64,000 nucleotides of DNA, from contig NZ_REFH01000010.1 of NCBI RefSeq assembly GCF_003688495.1, forward strand, positions 186,001-250,000. Reading direction: 5' to 3'. The translations under genes were made by a program, and so were the position numbers. The notes beneath the pieces were generated by a model. The model did no database searches. It saw only the letters and a list, made by a program, of their open reading frames with translations, and was not told the DNA's origin. Of the stretch, positions 52,603 through 61,650 are shown piece by piece (the stretch's first letter is position 1; the number at the start of each line of letters is the position of its first letter). Source of the DNA: Flavobacterium weaverense (GTDB lineage: Bacteria > Bacteroidota > Bacteroidia > Flavobacteriales > Flavobacteriaceae).

Positions 52603-53931
52603 ATGGAAAATAGAAAAAAAGTTGCTTTTTATACGCTGGGTTGCAAATTAAACTTTTCAGAAACATCAACTATTGCGCGCTCTATTGAGGATGAAGGATT
52701 TGACCGTGTAGATTTTGAAGAAGTTGCTGATATGTATGTGATAAACACATGTTCAGTTACTGAAAACGCAGATAAACAATTCAAGCAGATTGTAAAGAAA
52801 GCAATGAAATTAAATAACAAAGCTTTTGTTGCTGCAGTAGGTTGTTACGCCCAACTAAAACCTGAGGAATTAGCTGCTGTTGACGGTGTGGATCTAGTTC
52901 TGGGTGCCACTGAAAAATTTAAAATTACTGATTACATTAATGATTTGTCCAAGAATGATATGGGCGAAGTACATTCTTGCGAAATTTCAGAAGCTGACTT
53001 TTATGTAGGAAGTTATTCCATTGGTGATAGAACTCGTGCATTTTTAAAAGTGCAAGATGGATGTGATTATAAATGTACCTATTGCACCATTCCATTAGCA
53101 AGAGGAATTTCTAGAAGTGATGAATTACAAAATGTGTTGAAAAACGCTAAAGACATTTCTGATCAAAATATAAAGGAAATTGTTCTTACAGGAGTAAATA
53201 TTGGAGATTACGGAAAAGGAGAGTTTGGTAATAAAAAACACGAGCATACTTTTCTTGAGTTAGTGCAGGAATTAGACAAAGTAGAAGGAATTGAACGTTT
53301 GCGAATTTCTTCTATAGAACCGAACTTATTAAAAAACGAAACCATTGAATTTGTATCAAAAAGTAGAACTTTTGTACCTCATTTTCATATTCCTTTACAA
53401 TCAGGCAGCAATGCTATTTTAAAGTTGATGAAGCGTCGTTATCTGCGCGAAATTTATACTGAGCGAGTAAATAAGATACGTGAAGTTATGCCACATGCCT
53501 GCATTGGAGTGGATGTAATTGTTGGTTTTCCTGGCGAGACTGATGAACACTTTTTAGAGACTTACAATTTCTTGAACGAAATGGATATTTCCTACTTACA
53601 TGTTTTTACATATTCAGAAAGAGACAATACAGAAGCTGCTACAATGGAAGGAATTGTTCCCGCTAATGTTCGTGCAAAGAGAAGTAAAATGATGCGTGGA
53701 TTATCAGTTAAAAAACGTCGTGCATTTTATGAAAGCCAATTAGGAAGTAATAGAACAGTGCTTTTTGAAAGCGAAAATAAAGAAGGATATATTCACGGGT
53801 TTACCGAAAATTACGTAAAAGTAAAAACACCATGGAACCCAGAATTAGTGAATACATTACATGAAATCAATCTGACTAAAATTGATGAAGATGGAAGTGT
53901 TAGAATGGAATTTATTTCAGCCTTAATTTAA
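52603..53931 (+). CDS. mtaB: tRNA threonylcarbamoyladenosine (t6A37) methylthiotransferase MtaB
   Basis: Radical SAM enzyme that adds a methylthio group to t6A37 of tRNAs reading ANN codons. It has 442 residues. The N-terminal UPF0004 domain starts TLGCKLNFSE (Cys14), the GCKLN form marking MtaB rather than MiaB, with further cysteines in NTCSVT and VGCYAQ. The radical SAM cluster is Cys154, Cys158, Cys161 (CDYKCTYC). A C-terminal TRAM-like domain ends the protein. It is monocistronic with its own promoter. Confidence 0.95.
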   Translation: MENRKKVAFYTLGCKLNFSETSTIARSIEDEGFDRVDFEEVADMYVINTCSVTENADKQFKQIVKKAMKLNNKAFVAAVGCYAQLKPEELAAVDGVDLVLGATEKFKITDYINDLSKNDMGEVHSCEISEADFYVGSYSIGDRTRAFLKVQDGCDYKCTYCTIPLARGISRSDELQNVLKNAKDISDQNIKEIVLTGVNIGDYGKGEFGNKKHEHTFLELVQELDKVEGIERLRISSIEPNLLKNETIEFVSKSRTFVPHFHIPLQSGSNAILKLMKRRYLREIYTERVNKIREVMPHACIGVDVIVGFPGETDEHFLETYNFLNEMDISYLHVFTYSERDNTEAATMEGIVPANVRAKRSKMMRGLSVKKRRAFYESQLGSNRTVLFESENKEGYIHGFTENYVKVKTPWNPELVNTLHEINLTKIDEDGSVRMEFISALI

Positions 53932-53990
53932 ATCCTATTCTCGGTCATCTTCAAAAGAAGTTTGGTTATTATGAAAAATTAAAATATAAA

Positions 53991-54029
53991 AACAACAAAA
54001 CCCCTTTTTTATGAGGGGTTTTGTTGTTT
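53991..54029. terminator. Bidirectional hairpin terminator
   Basis: A 14-bp perfect stem (AACAACAAAACCCC with its complement) around ten bases. The T-run is best on the minus strand, so it mainly serves the leftward SDR gene. Confidence 0.75.
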
Positions 54030-54043
54030 AGGAGGTAATGTAA

Positions 54044-54760
54044 TTATGGATTAGTAGACCAAATACTGCTATTTTTAATAAATACTCTTCTGTTTAATTT
54101 CAACTGCGCGATAATTAACTCCGCCATATCTTCAGCTTGCATTACTTTATCTGGATTACCATCAGTAAGATTTAATTCCTTAGCCATGTTTGTAGCAACT
54201 GTACTTGGCGTCAATGCGGTAACACGTATGTTGTATTTGCGCACTTCTTGCATCAACGAGTCAGTCAATCCTAAAACTGCAAATTTAGATGCGCTATACG
54301 CACTAGTCATTGCGTTTCCATTAAGTCCTGCAGTTGACGAAATATTAATGATATCACCCACTTGTCTTTCAATCATATTAGGTAATACTGCACGCGTTAC
54401 ATAATAAGTTCCCATTAAATTTATCTTGATAATATTTTCCCAAGCTGCTGGTTCTAATTCTAAGAATTTGCCAAAGGCAGCAATTCCTGCATTATTAATT
54501 AGAATATCAATTGTTTTAAACTCAGTTAAAGCTTGCTCCACAGCCGAATTCACTGAATCTATATCAGCAACATCAGCTATTACAGTAAGAGACTTTACAC
54601 CTAATGCATTCACTTCTTTTGCTACTTCATCTAAATCAGATTGTGTTCTCGACATTAAAATTACATTAACGCCTTCTTTCGCTAATGCAAGCGCTACTGC
54701 TTTACCAATTCCTTTTCCAGCGCCTGTTATAAGGGCATTTTTATTTTTTAAATCGTTCAT
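54044..54760 (-). CDS. FabG-like short-chain dehydrogenase/reductase
   Basis: NAD(P)-dependent oxidoreductase of 238 residues. Cofactor site [10 protein letters not shown] (near 12-21), NNAG (near 90) and the catalytic Ser with YSASK (near 155-159) are all present. It resembles 3-oxoacyl-ACP reductases, but it stands apart from fatty-acid genes, and the C-terminus ([15 protein letters not shown]) is not that of housekeeping FabG. Substrate open. Own promoter TAACTTTG at 54787. Confidence 0.9.
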   Translation of the reverse strand: MNDLKNKNALITGAGKGIGKAVALALAKEGVNVILMSRTQSDLDEVAKEVNALGVKSLTVIADVADIDSVNSAVEQALTEFKTIDILINNAGIAAFGKFLELEPAAWENIIKINLMGTYYVTRAVLPNMIERQVGDIINISSTAGLNGNAMTSAYSASKFAVLGLTDSLMQEVRKYNIRVTALTPSTVATNMAKELNLTDGNPDKVMQAEDMAELIIAQLKLNRRVFIKNSSIWSTNP

Positions 54761-54786
54761 TTTGATAGTTTTTGTACTGTGATTAG

Positions 54787-54794
54787 CAAAGTTA
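54787..54794 (-). promoter_or_regulatory. -7 promoter element for the FabG-like gene
   Basis: The minus strand reads TAACTTTG, exact TAnnTTTG match, 27 bases before the ATG. Confidence 0.6.
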
Positions 54795-54995
54795 AAACAT
54801 TAGATTTTTTAATTGACTTTAAAAAAGTAAAATGGCATACTATTAACATTTGTATAAAGTGACCGAAGTTAGTGATTTTGTTAGGTATGAATTAGACAAG
54901 AAAAGGTATTAATTGTGTAATGTTTTATCTGTGTAAATAGCTCATTTTTGTAAAATCAAAGTTTTAATTTTATAGTAACAAAAAGAATATCGATT

Positions 54996-55862
54996 ATGAA
55001 AAAAATAGCCCTTCTTCTAACATTTAGCACGGCGCTTTTAATATTTTCTTGTAAACAACAAGAAAAAACGGACTCTACAGTAGAAACTGTTCCTGTTAAA
55101 GAAAGAAACGAACCTAAAAATAGATCATTCCATTTAGAAAGTGCTAAAGAGTGGTTAGCAAAAAACAGCAGTGACAGCACTAATTTTAATATTGCTTATG
55201 CTGTCAATAGAACTGATGCTGCCAATTTTAGAAAAATGGATTCAGTTGTTATTCCAGATGATATGACTGGAGACATCGAGTTTTATTTACCATTTCCAGT
55301 ATCTGTGCCAGCATTAAAAGAAATCAATAAAATTGTTTTCTTCTCGTATCCTACGCAAACATTTGCGGCTTATGAAAAAGGGGAATTGATTTATACTGGT
55401 CCTACTAATATGGGGAGAGAAAAAGATAAAACTCCAACGGGACTGTTTTTTACAAACTGGAAAGCGGAGGAAACAACAAGTACTTTTGACGATGAGTGGG
55501 AACTTCGTTGGAACTTTAATATTGAAAACAAATTGGGTGTAGGATGGCATCAATATACATTACCTGGTTATCCAGCTTCTCACTCTTGTTTGAGATTGCA
55601 AGAAAAAGATGCACGTAAATTATATGAATGGGCTGAGCAATGGGAATTAGCAAATCCTGAAACTGTGAAAGTAAAAGGTACACCAGTGATAGTTTTTGGT
55701 GCTTATGATTTTAAAGCTCCTAAACCTTGGTTAAAATTAGTAAAGGATGCTAATGCATTAGTTATTACTGAAAGTGAAATTGAAAGTGCAACCGCTCCTT
55801 TTATGCAAAGTATTTTAAAAGAACAGAAAGTAAGACAAGATTTTCAAAAAGTCGAAAAATAA
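54996..55862 (+). CDS. L,D-transpeptidase lipoprotein (YkuD family)
   Basis: Envelope protein of 288 residues. A lipoprotein signal (LLTFSTALLIFSCKQQ) puts the acylated Cys at about residue 19. The YkuD domain has TPTGLFFTN and the catalytic segment GVGWHQYTLPGYPASHSCLRL, with His196, Cys198 and Arg200. The usual motif is SHGC; here the Gly is Ser. L,D-transpeptidases cross-link peptidoglycan or attach proteins to it. It is monocistronic with a long terminator. Confidence 0.88.
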   Translation: MKKIALLLTFSTALLIFSCKQQEKTDSTVETVPVKERNEPKNRSFHLESAKEWLAKNSSDSTNFNIAYAVNRTDAANFRKMDSVVIPDDMTGDIEFYLPFPVSVPALKEINKIVFFSYPTQTFAAYEKGELIYTGPTNMGREKDKTPTGLFFTNWKAEETTSTFDDEWELRWNFNIENKLGVGWHQYTLPGYPASHSCLRLQEKDARKLYEWAEQWELANPETVKVKGTPVIVFGAYDFKAPKPWLKLVKDANALVITESEIESATAPFMQSILKEQKVRQDFQKVEK

Positions 55863-55880
55863 TATTTAAATTGGTTTATT

Positions 55881-55927
55881 AAAAAATCCAATCTCTGAAG
55901 TAAAATTCAAAGATTGGATTTTTTTAT
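55881..55927 (+). terminator. Terminator after the L,D-transpeptidase gene
   Basis: A 13-bp stem (AAAAATCCAATCT with AGATTGGATTTTT) around a 16-base loop, then T-rich. Confidence 0.75.
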
Positions 55928-55937
55928 TTAAATAAAA

Positions 55938-55960
55938 AAACTCCTGTAGTACGGGAGTTA
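55938..55960 (-). terminator. Terminator after the DUF2805 gene
   Basis: AACTCC(T)GTA and TAC(G)GGAGTT form a tight hairpin with one G-U pair; on the minus strand a run of T follows. Confidence 0.65.
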
Positions 55961-55965
55961 TAAAA

Positions 55966-56247
55966 CTAGTCTAGTTTATTTTTTATATAATATTTACCGT
56001 CCAAATCTTCGTCAAAATCATCAATTTTAACTGGTTTTGGTTTTGGTTTATTTGCCACTGCTTTTTTTCTCCACATTTCGAATTTTTCTGCTGGCATCTT
56101 CTTTTTCATGATTTCCAGAATTTCTTTTTCGGCCAGACCAAATTCTTTTTTTATAGTTTCAAAAGGATTCTTTTCTTCTAAAGCCATTGTAACAAGTTTT
56201 TCTGTTTGCTCCCAGTTCAATTCTTTTCGGTTACTCTTTTTCATCAC
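55966..56247 (-). CDS. TIGR03643/DUF2805 family small protein
   Basis: Protein of 93 residues. The core TEKLVTMALEEKNPFETIKKEFGLAEKEILEIMKKKMPAEKFEMWRKKA has the TIGR03643 pattern and looks helix-turn-helix-like. A Lys/Pro-rich linker and an acidic C-terminal tail (DDFDEDLDGKYY) follow. The family is uncharacterised. Two ATG codons (56247, 56244) are possible. It is monocistronic between two leftward and rightward units. Confidence 0.82.
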   Translation of the reverse strand: MMKKSNRKELNWEQTEKLVTMALEEKNPFETIKKEFGLAEKEILEIMKKKMPAEKFEMWRKKAVANKPKPKPVKIDDFDEDLDGKYYIKNKLD

Positions 56248-56371
56248 GTGAAAATTAATTCAAATAAGTTGTTAATGATTAATAAATTACATTTCTAATT
56301 TGGTACCAATATTAAGAAAAATTTACTTAGATTTTATCAAAAGATCTGTTTTTTTATACAATTTCGTTTAT

Positions 56372-57190
56372 TTATTTAATTGGCTGTTTTTGAAAAGGTA
56401 TTTTCAATAAATTTTTTAAGTCATTGTGCTGCTTTGCGTTGGGATGCGTGTCTATTCCATACACGATTTCCTCGTTAGGTAATTTCATAAAAGTGCCAAA
56501 CAAGCGATCCCAAATAGAAAATATATTTCCATAATTACTATCGGTGTAGGGCAAAACGTGATGATGATGTACTTTATGCATGTCTGGTGAAACGATAATA
56601 TAACTTAAAAGCGTGTCTAATTTTTTTGGTAGTGAGATATTAGCGTGGTTAAATTGTGTCGCAATTACAGATAAAGTTTGGTAAAGAAACACCATCCACA
56701 TCGGTGTTCCAATAATTAAAACTCCTAATGCTGTAAATGTAAATCGAATAATACTTTCCCCAGGATGGTGTCTATTGGCCGTTGTAGTGTCAATCCAAGT
56801 ATCAGTATGATGAATAAGGTGGAAGCGCCATAAAACCTTCACTTTGTGCTCCACTAAATGAACCAAGTAAGCTCCAATTAAATCGAGTAAAAGTAGTCCC
56901 ACAAGCGCATAAAGCCAAATCGACATTTCAGGAAGCCACTGCAAGATGCCAAAATTATTGGAAATAGTCCAATCTGCTGTTTTTAATAAAATAAAAGCCA
57001 AGAAAAAATTAACTATGATAGTAGTTCCCGTCAAGAAAATATTTATTCCTGCGTGATGCCATTTCTTATAATTAAATTTAAAGAGTGGAAAGGCATTTTC
57101 GATTAGCCAAAATATGGTAATTCCACTCACTAGGATTAGACTTCTATGAGAGGAGGATATTGTAGAAAAATATGAAATGATATCATTCAT
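56372..57190 (-). CDS. Sterol desaturase/fatty acid hydroxylase superfamily protein
   Basis: Integral membrane di-iron enzyme of 272 residues. Four to five hydrophobic segments flank the histidine motifs HLVEH, WRFHLIHHTD, NRHHPGES and PDMHKVHHHH, the set that holds two irons. The start at 57190 is used because the ATG at 57211 lies in the -7 box (57209-57216). It may hydroxylate or desaturate a lipid; the substrate is unknown. Confidence 0.88.
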   Translation of the reverse strand: MNDIISYFSTISSSHRSLILVSGITIFWLIENAFPLFKFNYKKWHHAGINIFLTGTTIIVNFFLAFILLKTADWTISNNFGILQWLPEMSIWLYALVGLLLLDLIGAYLVHLVEHKVKVLWRFHLIHHTDTWIDTTTANRHHPGESIIRFTFTALGVLIIGTPMWMVFLYQTLSVIATQFNHANISLPKKLDTLLSYIIVSPDMHKVHHHHVLPYTDSNYGNIFSIWDRLFGTFMKLPNEEIVYGIDTHPNAKQHNDLKNLLKIPFQKQPIK

Positions 57191-57208
57191 GAATAAAAGT
57201 ACTAATAT

Positions 57209-57216
57209 CAAATATA
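57209..57216 (-). promoter_or_regulatory. -7 promoter element for the sterol-desaturase-like gene
   Basis: The minus strand reads TATATTTG, exact TAnnTTTG match, and decides against an upstream start. Confidence 0.6.
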
Positions 57217-57236
57217 ATAAATTTTGAATACAAATA

Positions 57237-57845
57237 TTACTTTATAAGTCTGAACGTGAGGTTTATTCGGGATTCAATAGGCTTCGCCGTTTTGGGAATT
57301 TGATGTTTCCAGAAATGTTGAGTTGTTCCTTTCATCAGCAGTAAACTACCATGTTGCAAAACAATACTTCTTTTTTGCTCTTTGTCAGTATTGTGTTTTA
57401 ACTGGAAAACACGTTCAGCACCAAAACTTACCGATGCAATTGTTGGATTTATACCTAATTCTTTTTCGTTATCAGCATGCCAGCCATTACTGTCTTTGCC
57501 ATTGCGATAATAATTAAGTAAGACAGTACTAAATTCATTTTTGGAAACATTTTCAACTGCTGTTTTTATCTTTTGCAAAAGCAAATTCCATGGATGAGGT
57601 TGCATTTTAATATTGGAATAGGAATAGTTCAGACCTTCATTTCCATACAAAGCGGTTAGTCGCGGTTGTGGGTGAACCTTGCCATAAACTCTAATTTGAT
57701 CCTGCTGCCACAAAACATCTTTTTGTAATTCAGCAAACATTAAATTGGCAGATGTTTTATCGAAAAATTCAGGATAGTAAATTATGTCAGCATCAGCTAA
57801 TCCTAGAAATAAAGGTTCTTGTGAGGATTCGAATAATGAACTCAT
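57237..57845 (-). CDS. AlkB-like 2-oxoglutarate/Fe(II) DNA repair dioxygenase
   Basis: Oxidative demethylase of 202 residues, probably repairing N-alkylated bases. The iron ligands are His123 and Asp125 (GWHADNEKELG) and a distal His in GTTQHFWKHQIP. The 2-oxoglutarate Arg lies in ESRINLTFR. PRLTALYGNEGLNYSYS is typical of the ALKBH2/3 branch. It starts four bases after the DoxX gene ends, so it is in an operon with it. Confidence 0.92.
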   Translation of the reverse strand: MSSLFESSQEPLFLGLADADIIYYPEFFDKTSANLMFAELQKDVLWQQDQIRVYGKVHPQPRLTALYGNEGLNYSYSNIKMQPHPWNLLLQKIKTAVENVSKNEFSTVLLNYYRNGKDSNGWHADNEKELGINPTIASVSFGAERVFQLKHNTDKEQKRSIVLQHGSLLLMKGTTQHFWKHQIPKTAKPIESRINLTFRLIK

Positions 57846-57849
57846 TGGT

Positions 57850-58203
57850 CTACGTATATTGATAAGCCCAGTAGATTAAAGCTATCTGTAAAGGCATTCG
57901 CAAAAGTAAAACCCATTTTGGCAATCCCATTCGAGCTTTTTCGTCAAAATACATATAAATGTGTGCTGGAAAAATTGCAATCAACAAAGCGATCACTCCC
58001 CATGCAGCATAATTAGAAACGGCAGGAATGCATAATCCAATGCCTAATAGTATCTCGGCAACTCCACTTATCGCATTTAACGCTTTTGGATTTGGGAAAT
58101 AGGGCGGAATAATTTTGATATAAAGACGAGGATTTCTAAAATGATTGATTCCTGCGATTACATAGATAAACGCCATCACATATATATGCCAATGTAATTC
58201 CAT
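57850..58203 (-). CDS. DoxX-family membrane protein
   Basis: Small integral membrane protein of 117 residues with four helices. It begins with IYVMAFIYVIAGINHFRNPRLYIKIIPPYFP and has SGVAEILLGIGLCIP, typical of DoxX/DoxD relatives. The function is not settled; some members work in thiol stress. It is the upstream partner of the AlkB gene. Confidence 0.88.
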   Translation of the reverse strand: MELHWHIYVMAFIYVIAGINHFRNPRLYIKIIPPYFPNPKALNAISGVAEILLGIGLCIPAVSNYAAWGVIALLIAIFPAHIYMYFDEKARMGLPKWVLLLRMPLQIALIYWAYQYT

Positions 58204-58267
58204 ACTAAATTTGTTTCTTACGAATTTATGAAAAAATCAATGACTTCAATTGTGTTTTTTTAAAGTT

Positions 58268-59179
58268 TTAATGGGTATTTGCTGAAACTCCTTTTCTGAA
58301 ATTAACATTCATGATTACTATAGCAACTATAATTAATAGAATTCCAAACCATTGTAGCGGTTCTACATTTTCATTTAGTAGAGTGTAAGCCATCATTACT
58401 GAAACCGGAAGCTCTAATGCTGATACAATACTTCCCAGTCCAATACCAGTCAGTGGAAAGCCTGCATTTAAAAGCATAGGTGGAATAATAGTTCCAAAAA
58501 GAGCCATAATAATTCCCCACTTAATAAAAATATCATAGTTGAACGGAGTAACTTGTGTAAACAAAGCAAAAGTAAAAACAATTACTGCACCTCCTAAAAT
58601 CATATATAGACTGCGCTGTGCAGAGGAAATATTAACTGCGACACGATTTGCTGTAAACATAGTGGTCGTGAATGAGGCTGCCGCCAAAAAGCCCCACATA
58701 ATTCCGCGCCAATCCAGTTGAACCTCGTTATTAATCAGATTAGTTGCAAGTGCCGTTCCAATTAAAACAATAACCACTGAAACTATTTTTTGTGTCGAAG
58801 GGATTTTTTTCTCTAAAATCATTTCTAACAAAACTCCCATCCAAACCGTTTGCATCAGTAAGACAATACCAATTGATACGGGAATGTATTTAACAGCCAA
58901 ATAATAAAAAAGACTGGTCGTTCCTAATGAAGTTCCTGCCAACATTAAATGAACAATATTCTTTTTTGTAGCTTTTATTGCTGTGTTTTTATTTTTTACC
59001 TTTTGAAATAGATTCAAAATAAATATCCCAATAATCCCATATATAAATTGCGAAGTAGTTACTTCGGCAGTTGTAAACCCTTCGCCATAAGCTATTTTTA
59101 CAAAAGTAGCTAGCATTCCGTAGCTCGTTGCTCCTATGGCAACTAAGAAAACTCCTTTTAATACGCTGTTCTTTGTCAT
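58268..59179 (-). CDS. EamA/DMT-superfamily transporter
   Basis: Inner-membrane protein of 303 residues with about ten helices in two EamA repeats (first half ending GTALATNLIN, second starting GIMWGFLAAASF). Drug/metabolite or amino-acid export is the family role. The substrate is unknown. A -7 box TATCTTTG lies at 59203. Confidence 0.9.
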   Translation of the reverse strand: MTKNSVLKGVFLVAIGATSYGMLATFVKIAYGEGFTTAEVTTSQFIYGIIGIFILNLFQKVKNKNTAIKATKKNIVHLMLAGTSLGTTSLFYYLAVKYIPVSIGIVLLMQTVWMGVLLEMILEKKIPSTQKIVSVVIVLIGTALATNLINNEVQLDWRGIMWGFLAAASFTTTMFTANRVAVNISSAQRSLYMILGGAVIVFTFALFTQVTPFNYDIFIKWGIIMALFGTIIPPMLLNAGFPLTGIGLGSIVSALELPVSVMMAYTLLNENVEPLQWFGILLIIVAIVIMNVNFRKGVSANTH

Positions 59180-59202
59180 TTTTTTAAATTTTAAAAAGCG
59201 GG

Positions 59203-59210
59203 CAAAGATA
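59203..59210 (-). promoter_or_regulatory. -7 promoter element for the EamA transporter gene
   Basis: The minus strand reads TATCTTTG, exact TAnnTTTG match, 24 bases before the ATG. Confidence 0.6.
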
Positions 59211-59415
59211 GGCTTTAGTTACAAGGTAAGCGTGATTAATCCTTAGTTTATATCCTGCAACTACAATTCTATTTTAAATTCTTACTAAAAATAGCACGCC
59301 AATTATACTAAAACAACTGAAGCAATTATTAGCAAAGTTGTATTTCATTAATAATAAGCTGTTTTAAATGTAACAATTAGTCCTAACAAGAGTCTATATA
59401 GGTAGTAAAACTCAA

Positions 59416-61527
59416 ATGATGAAAAATAATTTCTTTTTAGTCCTATTTCTTTTAGGAGGTCTTTTTACAATAACAGCTCAAGAAACGCCTGCAAAAGCAG
59501 TAGAGTTAAACGAAGTATCTATCGTGAAAGTCAAAAAAGCTGTAGAACAAAAAGCAGACCGTACCATATTTGATTTTGCAAATCAACCTAGTTTGAACTC
59601 CGGTTCTGTGTTAGAAGGAATTAAAAAGTTACCCGGTCTTATCGCTTCTGATATTGCAGGAATGATGTATCAAGGGAAGCAACTAGATGTTTATTTAGAT
59701 GGAAGACCATTGAACATTACTACAAATGAACTAAATTCATTTCTAGAAGGAATGCCAGCAAATGCGATTGAAAAAATCGAAATTATAACGCAACCAGGTG
59801 CTGAATTTCCAGCAACTTCAGGTGGCGCGATTATGAATATTATTACTAATGCAAACGCTAAAAAATATTTGAGTGCTACTTATACTAATAGCACTAATGT
59901 AACGAGTTACGATCGCTTAAGATGGCGCGTAAATAATAGTTTACTGTTGAGTGCTAAAAATAAATATTTTGGTTGGCAGCTAAATCTAGGTCAAAGTTAT
60001 TATGAGAGCACTTTATTTACTTCATTGACCAAAAATGAGAATAATGCAAGCTCAATACTTTCTGCTACAAATGCTGATCGAATAGGAAGAACTAATTTTG
60101 TAAAGTCAGCTTTGACTTTTGACTTAGGCAAAGATCGCTTGTTGCTTAACTATGATTTGAACTATAGTAATAATAGCAGTAACACCATAGGAAATGGAGT
60201 TGGTTTTACTACAAATGATGATTCATTTACAGACGGTTTACGTCAAGATTTTGTTGTAACGTACCAAAAAAAGTTTGATGATAAGGCAAAGAAATTAGAA
60301 TTTAAGTTCAATTTTAAAGACAGTCAAAATGACTTTATACTAAACTCAAGAATTAACAATACTTCTATATTAGATAACGCATCTGATCAGAAATTATACA
60401 ATGCCAAGGTTGATTATTCACAACCAATCGCATTTTCTGATGAAGGGAAATTAAGTTTCGGCGCTCTGTACGAATCGCTACTTTTTGAAGCTCAAAATAT
60501 GAATGTTGTTAATTTGGATTATCAACGACAAACTATCGCCGCTTATGGTGAATTACAAACTAAATTTAAAAAATTTAATTTTATTGTTGGTGGTAGAGCA
60601 GAAGATTATAACATCAGTGGAAAAACAAATACCGCTGCATTAATTCCTTTTAAACAGTTTCGTTTTTTTCCAAATGCAAGCGCGCAATATAACTTTGATG
60701 ATGCTATTTATTTTAATGTTAACTATAATAAGAAAATTAGTTTACCTAGCACAACTTCTTTAAATCCAAATAATACGAACTATCAAAATCCAAATGTAGA
60801 TTACACTGGAAACCCGAATTTACAGCCTACTATTTTCGATAACTACGAAGTTAAATTAAGTGCTTTTGATTACGCATTTATTGGATATAATGTGAGTTCT
60901 GCTAAAAACCAGGTGGTAAATAGAGTTTTATTGACAAACGACGTTGTTGTTAATACTAGTGTGAATGTACCAGAAATCAAGGTTCATAACTTTAATATTG
61001 GAATGCCTATTCCTTATATGTTGTTTACGGAAGGACTGAAAGAAACTATGAAAATGAATGTTAATCCTGATACAATGAACTTTCTATATGTTTATACAGC
61101 ATATCAATATCACCAAATTCCAGATATAAAAACCAATGGTTTCTGGATGTTTAATTTGATGTCACAAATTGTATTACCAAAAGAAATTAAGTTTATTGCC
61201 AACTTCAATTATATGTTTCCAAAAGGGAATTATTTCTATTTTATTGTAGAAAAACCAATGAGAAATACAGTTGATTTAACCTTTTCAAAAAAGTTTTTCA
61301 AAGGACAAGTTTCGCTATCTGTTAGTGCTGATGATATTTTCAATTCTAATCGCACCGTTGTAAGTTCATACAACACGCCTTTACTATTATCTAATAAAAG
61401 TGATTCGCGTCGTTTTGGATTTAGTGTAAATTATAAAATTCCAACTAAAAATAAGTTAGCGAAAGAAGATCCAAGTTTACTAAACAAAGAAAAGAAAGAA
61501 GAGAGCGAAGGAACATTGAATCAGTAA
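59416..61527 (+). CDS. TonB-dependent-receptor-like outer-membrane beta-barrel protein
   Basis: Outer-membrane protein of 703 residues. A signal peptide (FFLVLFLLGGLFTITAQE) is followed directly by a plug domain (ELNEVSIVKVKKAVEQKADRTIFDF..., VLEGIKKLPGL, IEKIEIITQPGAEFPATSGGAIMNIIT). A large barrel region follows, ending with alternating aromatic strands and a charged tail. The usual N-terminal carboxypeptidase-like domain of Bacteroidetes receptors is absent. The substrate is unknown and no SusD-type gene follows. Two adjacent ATGs could be the start. Confidence 0.88.
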   Translation: MMKNNFFLVLFLLGGLFTITAQETPAKAVELNEVSIVKVKKAVEQKADRTIFDFANQPSLNSGSVLEGIKKLPGLIASDIAGMMYQGKQLDVYLDGRPLNITTNELNSFLEGMPANAIEKIEIITQPGAEFPATSGGAIMNIITNANAKKYLSATYTNSTNVTSYDRLRWRVNNSLLLSAKNKYFGWQLNLGQSYYESTLFTSLTKNENNASSILSATNADRIGRTNFVKSALTFDLGKDRLLLNYDLNYSNNSSNTIGNGVGFTTNDDSFTDGLRQDFVVTYQKKFDDKAKKLEFKFNFKDSQNDFILNSRINNTSILDNASDQKLYNAKVDYSQPIAFSDEGKLSFGALYESLLFEAQNMNVVNLDYQRQTIAAYGELQTKFKKFNFIVGGRAEDYNISGKTNTAALIPFKQFRFFPNASAQYNFDDAIYFNVNYNKKISLPSTTSLNPNNTNYQNPNVDYTGNPNLQPTIFDNYEVKLSAFDYAFIGYNVSSAKNQVVNRVLLTNDVVVNTSVNVPEIKVHNFNIGMPIPYMLFTEGLKETMKMNVNPDTMNFLYVYTAYQYHQIPDIKTNGFWMFNLMSQIVLPKEIKFIANFNYMFPKGNYFYFIVEKPMRNTVDLTFSKKFFKGQVSLSVSADDIFNSNRTVVSSYNTPLLLSNKSDSRRFGFSVNYKIPTKNKLAKEDPSLLNKEKKEESEGTLNQ

Positions 61528-61548
61528 TTTTTATTTAAGATCTGTAAT

Positions 61549-61632
61549 TAACGATTTTTGATTTCTGATGTGAGAATCTCGATAAGTAAATAATTTATTT
61601 TCGAACACAAAATCTGAAATCAAAAATCGTTA
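61549..61632. repeat. 21-bp inverted repeat with long loop between convergent genes
   Basis: The arms 61549-61569 (TAACGATTTTTGATTTCTGAT) and 61612-61632 pair at 20 of 21 positions around 42 bases. It lies between two converging genes and could act as a two-way terminator, though it lacks a clean T-run. The AATCTGTAATC flanks recur within the element. Confidence 0.55.
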
Positions 61633-61650
61633 ATCTGTAATCAAAAATCT

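Noticed and set aside
57237..58203. AlkB plus DoxX as a new defence or repair module
   Set aside because: The four-base spacing supports an operon, but both families are common and nothing else nearby supports a defence role.
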